From NCBI RefSeq assembly GCF_020382885.2, contig NC_058498.1, positions 21,047,001 to 21,111,000 of the forward strand: 64,000 nucleotides of DNA, written 5' to 3'. Position 1 is the first letter of the stretch; every line of letters begins with the position of its first letter. Shown here piece by piece: positions 55,992 to 64,000 of the stretch. The position numbers and the translations under genes were made by a program. The DNA is from Scatophagus argus. Lineage: Eukaryota > Chordata > Actinopteri > Scatophagidae. The notes under the pieces are model-generated. The model saw only the letters and a program-made list of their open reading frames with translations, did no database searches and had not been told where the DNA came from.

Positions 55992-58900
55992 TCACGACTT
56001 GACTGTCAGCTTAACGTCAAAACGTCCTTGATAGCGATCTTTCTCACTGTAGTCGATGTTTTCTCCATATACTTTGCACTCAATGCGCACCTCCTGATCC
56101 AAAGTGAGGTTGGTAAACTGAATGGCCACCAGGGGCTGCAGGTACTGGGGTTGCAGAAGTTTGCCGTAGTAAGGATAGTACTGAAGGGGAAAGCCTCCGC
56201 CTAAGCCAAAGTACTTGATCTCTCCAATCTTGTTTTCATCTTCTTCTCTCTGCAGAAACAACAGTTTGATTAAACTTAAAACGTAACCATTTTACAGCAT
56301 TAATATTACAGACATATACTCTGTTAGAATACATGCCATGGCCAGATGCTGTCATGGCAACCATACCTTATTTTTGCAGTGAATGGGGATCAGGTTGGGC
56401 TGTACTTTGCCCTGCAGACCCTCTGGAAGTGACTGGTTGCCAGAGGGGGCCTAAGAAAAGAGAGAGTCAAAGTGAAACCAGGGCACTGCTACGATATGAA
56501 CAGGTGCAACTTGTGTGATGCGAGTTATGTGATATATTTTAGGGTTAATGTGGCAAGGTTATTATTTTTTAAATGGCCAGTTCTGATTAAGTAATTCATT
56601 ACCAATTTGGGACCTTAATGAATGTATAGTGCTGAAAACTACAAATCTCTTGGTATGCCAGGGCTTTTGAATGTTTACAAAATATTTATAAAAGTCTTCT
56701 CTGAGAATCTTATCTTAGTCTTCCTTAATCCTGTCCAGAGCCTTTTAGGTACTTGCAACACATACATTAACCGTGACTTCCACAAATATTGTGTATCATG
56801 ACAACCAAAGATTCTTAGCAAAAGAAAAAGCCCGCACATCCAAAGCACAGATTCACTATGGAAAGTATCGAAAAGGATCGAACTACCGCCGAATCATTGA
56901 TCAGACAACTTTGTTTAAATATGCGGTGGTACACCACAACACCCGTAAAACAGACTATGATGTCTCAAATTGGTGGAATTGCCCTTTAAAGATAAAGCAT
57001 GTTCAGATAGAAATTCGGTATCTGAATGTTAGTCAGAAAATGACAATCACCATCCTACACACACTTGTTCTGTTTATGTTGAGGTTTACATTTGGGTTCT
57101 AGAAAAGCTGCAACTCAAATCCACACTTTGCTGCATTTAAGTAACATTAAACCTAAAAAAGTAATCCACAGCCAATGTCTTGTAAAACTGGTGTGCCCAC
57201 GAAAACCAAATGTAATCATATAGGACTTAAAACAAAATAAAAAATACATATTGCAGGCATTTTTACCTATTTATGTACACCTTTGTGAACAATGTGATTT
57301 ATTCCTACTGGAAATGATTATTTACATTCCCAGTAATGATTCTGTGCTGCAAATGTTTATACATTTTTATTATATGACACATCTAACAAAGAAGCGTTTC
57401 CTTTCACTTGTCAGGACAGATTTGTCATTAAATTTGACATTTGACATTAAAAGTTAGTTTTACACTGTATGTCGTTCCCATCAGCTATTGGGTTGCAGCT
57501 TTTTAAAGTTGTCTGAATCATTCTTTTTCACATATTTAAACTTAACTAGTTTTAAGACTGCTATGCTGTGTTTTTGGTTTACTGTCAGTGTGACTTCACC
57601 TGTAATTACAAAAGCTATAATGTTATTATTGTGCAGTAAACCTACCCTTGGTCTGAAGTTAACAATCCTGTTGAGCTTGACAATGATGCACGGCTTTCCC
57701 TCCTTGAAGCCAAAAGTGGAATCGCTCAACCCTGAGCAGCTACTGAGCAAAGACCTGCTGAAACGGCAAGCTTTCCTCTGTCCTTCGCCACTTTCCAGAT
57801 TTCCACGGTCCTTGTATGTCTGGGGAGTGTCTGCAAATGGTACAAAGGACTTGTAAATAGGAGTGAATACCATAAATACAAAGCAACAGTCATTTTTCAA
57901 GGATATGCTCACTAATATTTACATTCAATATTTTAGAAGTATTACTGTAGGCTTCAGTTCATAGAACCAAATACATACGAGAGATGATTGTAATATATGC
58001 ATTTCAGTGGCTTGTACTTGCCTCCACAGTCTTCAAATTTCATCTGGTCAACCTGACGCTCATCATCATACTTCTCCAGGAAGTCCTTCATGCTGGTGAT
58101 GTAGTCGTTAAATGTCTTCTCGTCAGACATGGTGAAAACGATTTCAGATTTGTCTGAGCGTGGGGTGTGCGAAAGACCTGCAAAACAAAACAGGTCCCAT
58201 CAGAAACTACAAAGGAGAATTTTTTATTCTCAGATTGTTAATTGCAACAACTTGAGAAAAATGCAATTTAAAGCGGTTTATGTGAAACTCCTGACAAAAA
58301 CTGCACTGTATATCATGTGATCTATTCTTTGTTGATCCAGACAGAGTCTCTGGTCTATTATCTAAGGACAACACACAATGTAGGGTCTTGGGGATTTCCT
58401 CAGATGGTCTCTGTCAGCTCTTTATAGCAGTAATTTTCCATAGGCCTTGTGCAGAAGGCCTCAGTGAGGCGTGGTGTGAGGGAAATAAGATGGGTAAGAG
58501 GAATGAAAGGAAACATGACGTTTATGAACTTTTTCCCAGGCTCAAAGCTCACTGATCTGTTCATTTAGTACCGTGGTTATGAGCAAGATCAGAGGCATTC
58601 GTGCTATAGAGACAGAGAACTAATGCTTAGTCATTTGAATTTCAGTGGCTGGCTTGTGAAAGTTCACCAATCCCCTGCCCCCACCCATCCACTCTCACGT
58701 GGGTCTCTCTCACAATGGAAACTTTTAGCCTCTGAGTGAGAGGCGGGCTTGAGTGCTGAGAAGAAAAAAAAAAAAATCTAACTACTCCATGCTTCCTTTA
58801 TCTTGCCACTACTGGAAACTCGCTTCAGCTCAAAGCGCTCCACTCGTCTTCCTCTGCCAGGGTACTCTCTCTGTGGACGGTTGACAGACAATAAGGCAAA

Positions 58901-61900
58901 CTAACCGCTGTGCATGAAGCTACTGTTTTACAATGACTGCTAAAAATACAACCAAGACTAGAGCATGTGTTGTGCGAACTAATACTGGCACAACAAAGCA
59001 TGGTCAGCCACTAAAAATCTGCACCATCTCCAAGCTCGCAGAAAAATTTCCCAAACACTCCTAGTGTGACTATAGCAGTGTAGACATTTTCAGTTTTTTG
59101 TTCAGGAAAACAAGCTCAGATGCCTCTTAGCTGTGACAAAACTAAATTACTTTGTCAAAGAATCAACTACAAACATGGCTACATATTTAAGCATGTTGTG
59201 ACACATCTGTGACACAATCATAGCACACATGAATTGTTTAGTCACACTGAGAGTAAACTACAGCAGTTCCCCTGTAGCCTGAGGGTGGAAACATTGACTG
59301 GCTGAGAGGAGTGAAGGACAAAATGGCTGAACCTATCTAAGGTCAGAAAGACTTCTGATAGAGTAGCTGCTTAAAGGCACATCCCAGCAGTCATTTTTAA
59401 CTACATGAACCACAGACACCGGCTTCATCACAGCCAAAAACATTTCTAACCTGTGCAAAAGCAAATCTACTCTTTCTGTTCCAGCTGTTTTTGTCTTAAC
59501 TTGTGAGCTAATTAAACATCAGTTATTGCAACAGATCCCTCACTAAGCACAAAATAAAAAGGTGAACAATATGTTTACCTGGAGGGGCGACTCTGTCCTG
59601 GTAGGTGGGTTTGTAATTACTTAATGTCAGCAGCATTGCCTGGATGGTCCCGATGAAAATTCCAGCCAAGCACAGGTAGAATATCACGTAGAACACGATG
59701 ATTTTGACTGTAGGGGAAATGATACATTTTATTAATATTGTAAAATGAATACAGCTGCAACAAAAAGTAGGTTTTCGTTGATAATGGAATATATTTAGAT
59801 TTTTGCACTGTTAGTGAGACATTTAGATAAGTCAAAAGAGTTTCTGAGAAGGAAAACCCTGCTACAAGGGAATCACATTTAATAGATCCTGCACAAACTG
59901 CTTCCACACAGTATGATCCCTTTCTGTTCTCACTGAGGAAGCGGTTTGAGAACAACAACAAGATTTTTTTTTTCCCCCACCTAATTTAAAATTTACTCCA
60001 ATTATGCAACGGCAGGGGGGAGCCTGCAGTTCCAGTTCAACAGGATGAGTCATTAGGCAGCGCAGACCCTTCCCCCACACTGTCCCCACTTACAACAGGT
60101 TTGGCATTAAAGCACTGTCCTCACTTAACTAAACAAAAAGAATTCACTTCTTTTTTTCCTCTCAGACAGAAACTTTTCTTTTCTTTTTTTTTTTTTTTTT
60201 TTACCTACTTTCAGTCACATTCAGTGGGGAGGAGGTATGTAAATGTGTACCAACTAGCCTAACTGGTCTTATTTATATCAGCTTATACAATCAAGTATCT
60301 ATAGTACAACTATGACATGAAACACTGTGGCACAGATGGGTGTAAAAACATTTTTTGGTGATCTTAGAGAGTACGTCCAGGAACAGCATGTGGCTTGAGT
60401 AAAAAAACAACACATCGTATGGCATTTGTATCTTATATCTATGCTCCTGCATACCATAAAAGCAGACTAAGAATAACTTTAGTATCCTCTTTTTGGCAAT
60501 AAAAGGCTCTTTCAGTTTCCCATACAACTTTGGGAGCAATCTGAATATACTGATGGCAAGATGTTAAAATTCTGTGTATTCATGTTTCTGTTAAAGGAAT
60601 GTGACTGTTTAGAGCAGAGCCTTGAGTCTCACTCTGTCCAAAACATTTATAACTATTGCTTGTATACTGCAAATCTTTTCTTATCAAATCTCATTTTGGA
60701 GTTTGATGCCAGATTTTGTTAAATATCAGTGACCGACTTCTTCTGCCATCGTACTGTCTCTTACCACCGACACACAGCAGGATCGTCATCAATGCTCCCA
60801 TTCACGATCTGTTTGCTGTTATTGTGGCACTTTCGCAAAATGTCCTCCCGTTGCCAGTTACATGTCCAAATCAACCACTGCGAAACCAGTTTGTCAGGTT
60901 GATAACAGGTCCAATTCCACACCCCACAGTCCTCCAACAGACCAAAGACAGACATCTGCAGGAACTGGCTCATTGTGCTCACTGTCTCCAAGCCTTGTGT
61001 TAATCTGATACTGTGGGTTTTTGCATTTAAAGCGCACTGAGAACACATGGGCAGTGTTTCCAGCGCACGCACCACGTCTTTACCGACACATGGCTGCATG
61101 CAGTGTAGACGGCACAGTTTGTATGGGTTAAGTTTGTCTTGTACCCCAGCTACAAAACTTGAATAGAGGTATAGACATCTTATGAATTTGGAGGATTAAA
61201 ACTGAACAAATGTTAAAACACTACACTCTGGAGACTTTGATTTTGTGTTCCAATATGGCCACAGGCTGTCACAGCACCAGCCAATGCGAATGCATGGCGA
61301 GCTATTCTCTAATGAGCATATTTGCAACCGTAGCTGCAGTGCTGTGAGATGCACCTGTTGAGAGGGGGACCACAGACAGACACTTATGGTCACTACAAGC
61401 TGTGTAGAATTACAATCCTGTGAAGTAATTTCTTTAGAACAGACCATCTAAGAAATACATAAAATGTTACCTTTTTTGTCATGGATGTGGATGCGACTTT
61501 CAAGCAAACAGACATGCCATAATGTGTAAAATTATAGCCACCGTTACCATTTTGTCAGTGCTTTAACCATTCTTTGAGTTTAAATAACATTTCTAATCTG
61601 GTTAAACACACCACAGGGTCTCTGAGGCATGTTTACAGCCAATAGCTTTATAAGGACATCAATTACGTGATGTAGACAGACAACACCATTTTGCAGCCAA
61701 AGTCAGACATCAACAGTGCTAGTCAAGAAATGTAAATAGCACAGAAACTGGCCGAGTGGTGGTGAAAAACAGAGTTTGAATGGAGAGCACCTCCCCCACC
61801 AGACTACTGCTGCAGCATGTTGTGGAGCGGCCGTCACCACATTCACACCTCACTCATGTCCCTCCACTTTTACTGACGTTTTTTTTGCTGTAGCCAGCTC

Positions 61901-63747
61901 AACGCTTTAGCACTCCCGCGGTACATGTGCTTTTTTTTTTTTTAAAGACAGGGTGAACCGTCTTACATTTCTAAATGGAAACACGAAAACACTGGCAGAG
62001 AAGAAATGAGCCATGTGCGTGATACTGACACTTGTCATTTCCTGTATCTCGCACCCTGAAAAGAGCAGAAACAGCCGACTGATGGGCTGTACTGGCGAAA
62101 CGTTACGGTTTCGGCAACTAAAGGGCACAGACATACCTGTTGCTCTTGGAGCTACATCGCTCGCTTTTATTTAGTGCGACATCACTCTCCCTCACGACAA
62201 GTACCGACAGGCAGCCTCTAATAGATGCATACTAACAATATAACTACAGGACTAACATCACTACACTAACAGCAGGTGGTGATTTGAAATTTTCACATAC
62301 AAGCAGCTCCTGTAAGTTCGCCATAAAGTCGCCATTGACACCAAGAGACGGCGGCGATACTACGGCAACATTACTGTGATTTCTCGTCAGAAGGCAACAT
62401 AATTGTGTTTTTTTTTTCTGGGGAGGGGCAGAAAAACTAGCCTTTCTCTGAAATAAACTGCTTGTTTTAGCATTCAATACGCTATGAGGAATAAGCGCCT
62501 TTACGTGCCGACCAATGTATCTTTTCTTTCAGGAGGAAAAAAAAATAACAGAGGGATGAAGAGGGGCGGCCCTTGAGACATGTGAGTCGTGATCTGTTCC
62601 ACAGCACCATGTTGCCGAGCGGTGTCTGGTCGAACCCGGCTACGCTTCACACAGGGAAAAAAAAGCCATTTCTACTTTGTCAAAGGGTTTAGTAAGCTTA
62701 ACCGGCACTATGTAATGCTGTGTAGTTATCCTATCAAACCAACAACCACTGCTGACTGTATTAGGCGAGCATTGCCCCGTCTTAAAGTATTGAAAACAGT
62801 GGTAAAACGATTACAGCTGGACCCATTAATCTTGGGTTTGAGTGAGAGGGGACGAAGCAAAACCGGGCCTGTATAGCCAGATTAGCTATTCAGCTTATTA
62901 TTGAAAGGAATGAAATGTCCTCTGTTTCTCTTCAAACTCAATTTCATTGGTAGAACAAATTACAAGAGGTGGACCAGTGAGGCACTGAACAACCAAACCC
63001 AACTTTGACCATTTGGTTTAGTGCAAAGTCCTGGCCCACCACCACACACTGTCCTTCAAGATGACCTTTTCATAAAGGACGTTTATTAATGAATGGCTCC
63101 ATATGGGCTACGCCTTGGCTAATCACTTCCTATTGCAATGTATTGGGCTAAACATAAAACCAGCTGTCTAATTTAAATCTTTTCACAATCACATGAGCTA
63201 CCATTAAATAGTCAAAGCAAACACGTGGGGGAACAGTTGATTCATAGTGCGAGTTAATTGATTTTTTTTAATGATTAGCCTTATTTTCCACTACATTCGA
63301 CCTGTGGCATGTCTAGTGGGCTAACTCTGTGATAACAGCCCGTTTTTTTTCTTTTTACAAACGAGTTTTTTCTTTTCTCCTTCTGATTCGACAGACCAAC
63401 TTCTAACATTACGCACAGCCTCCATTGAAAATCGAAGTCACGACGCAGCATGTCAAAGCCAGCGGGATCTAACAGGTGCTGCCTTTACACTCAGGAAACG
63501 AGGAGGAAAAAATCCCCAATCAACACCGGCAGTTTCCACTCTCTCGGCCAAACGTGCTCCAGCGCTGTTTATTTCATATTGTACCGTCGTCTCCAAACAG
63601 CAGCAAGCTTGTTAATTCAATAGCAGTTACATTATAAGAAAACAAGTACTTACACCAACTACATCCTGTTCGTCCTAGAAACTCCCTCTTTTCTGAATTC
63701 CACACAAACGTCCTCCATCCGCCGTCGCTGTCTTTATTTCCCGACAT
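55992..63747 (-). CDS. atp1b1: Sodium/potassium-transporting ATPase subunit beta-1
   Basis: Beta subunit of the plasma-membrane sodium pump, needed for folding and surface delivery of the alpha subunit. Exons (minus strand): 63747-63654, 59707-59579, 58177-58022, 57830-57646, 56450-56367, 56249-55992; phases join to 301 residues (human 303). The cytoplasmic N-terminus reads [21 protein letters not shown] single type II membrane helix follows ([20 protein letters not shown]), then [16 protein letters not shown]. The six ectodomain cysteines of the three disulfides are present in [36 protein letters not shown] and [10 protein letters not shown]. Sequons NQS and NLT remain; the human GNCSG sequon is replaced by SSCSG. 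The C-terminus ends [11 protein letters not shown]. The intron after exon 3 uses a GC donor. Whether it is the a or b fish paralogue is undecided. Confidence 0.97.
59708..63653 (-). other. atp1b1 intron 1
   Basis: A 3.9-kb first intron. It contains a polypyrimidine T-run (about 60166-60204) and small ORFs on both strands without recognisable domains. First introns often carry enhancers, but no specific site is supported. Confidence 0.6.
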
Positions 63748-64000
63748 ATTAACTCCTGGTAATATCCCCCCCTTTTCGTTTTAGCAGATTTAACGGACTG
63801 GTTCGTCTGAACTGTTGACTGTCCCTCACAGGAAAAGGGAAAGGACAGCTTCGTACCCGACTCCACCAATTGTACAGCACACAATTTACCTCTCAGGGAA
63901 GACGACTCCGCCTGCAAACTCGTAATAAGTTACCCCACGAAGAGGGAGGGCCGAGTCTAGCAAATCACAACCTTCCGCTGCTTTTGCGTAAGAGAGAAAC
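63748..64000 (-). promoter_or_regulatory. atp1b1 5' UTR / proximal promoter (partial)
   Basis: The 253 bases upstream of the atp1b1 start, cut by the window edge. They should hold the 5' UTR and perhaps the transcription start. No TATA box is clear. Confidence 0.5.

Noticed and set aside
57481..57912. A 143-residue minus-strand ORF as a separate gene
   Set aside because: It is atp1b1 exon 4 (57830-57646) with read-through of both flanking introns.
60716..61099. Overlapping ORFs of 95 and 112 residues on opposite strands in atp1b1 intron 1
   Set aside because: Neither has a recognisable domain or motif, and open frames of this size occur by chance in this intron.

Overview
This is a vertebrate genomic window, most likely from a ray-finned (teleost) fish. 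Genes are split into short coding exons with GT-AG introns. The six proteins read as orthologues of vertebrate or fish proteins. The introns carry repeat families that I recognise from fish genomes: a hAT-type MITE, 5'-truncated LINE tails, and a dispersed element that begins GCAGCTGCAACTAAC. There is no bacterial-style gene organisation. I cannot fix the species from the sequence; the repeat content suggests a percomorph.

Six protein-coding genes fill the window and alternate strictly in strand. tmem131 (+, 176-25902, 5' end outside the window) is followed by a nucleoside hydrolase (-, 27166-29173), bivm (+, 30620-33191), a homocysteine S-methyltransferase (-, 35495-38442), nme7 (+, 39246-54848) and atp1b1 (-, 55992-63747). 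The junctions are therefore tail-to-tail, head-to-head, tail-to-tail, head-to-head, tail-to-tail. Every exon chain was rebuilt by hand from splice sites and reading phase. Each of the five complete chains sums to a whole number of codons: 326, 509, 322, 374 and 301 residues. tmem131 contributes about 1,715 visible residues over 38 exons.

The genes do not form one pathway. TMEM131 is a single-pass membrane protein linked to collagen secretion. The nucleoside hydrolase splits nucleosides. BIVM has no settled function. The homocysteine methyltransferase makes methionine. NME7 is a centrosomal and ciliary nucleoside diphosphate kinase-like protein. ATP1B1 is the beta subunit of the sodium pump. 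The nme7/atp1b1 tail-to-tail pair is, from general knowledge, also adjacent and convergent in human (1q24), so that part is ancient synteny.

The remaining sequence is intron, UTR and short intergenic DNA. Its most notable contents are a hAT MITE with terminal inverted repeats and a near-perfect 8-bp target duplication just after the bivm stop codon, carrying AATAAA signals; a near-identical 236-bp tandem duplication in a tmem131 intron; two adjacent strong hairpins in an nme7 intron; an X-box-like motif 79 bp upstream of the nme7 start; a GC-AG intron in atp1b1; a decayed transposon zinc-finger ORF; and three fragments of one interspersed repeat family. I found no convincing new defence, mobile or biosynthetic system. 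The most speculative functional lead is a Cys/His pattern in BIVM that resembles a papain/C39-like peptidase fold.
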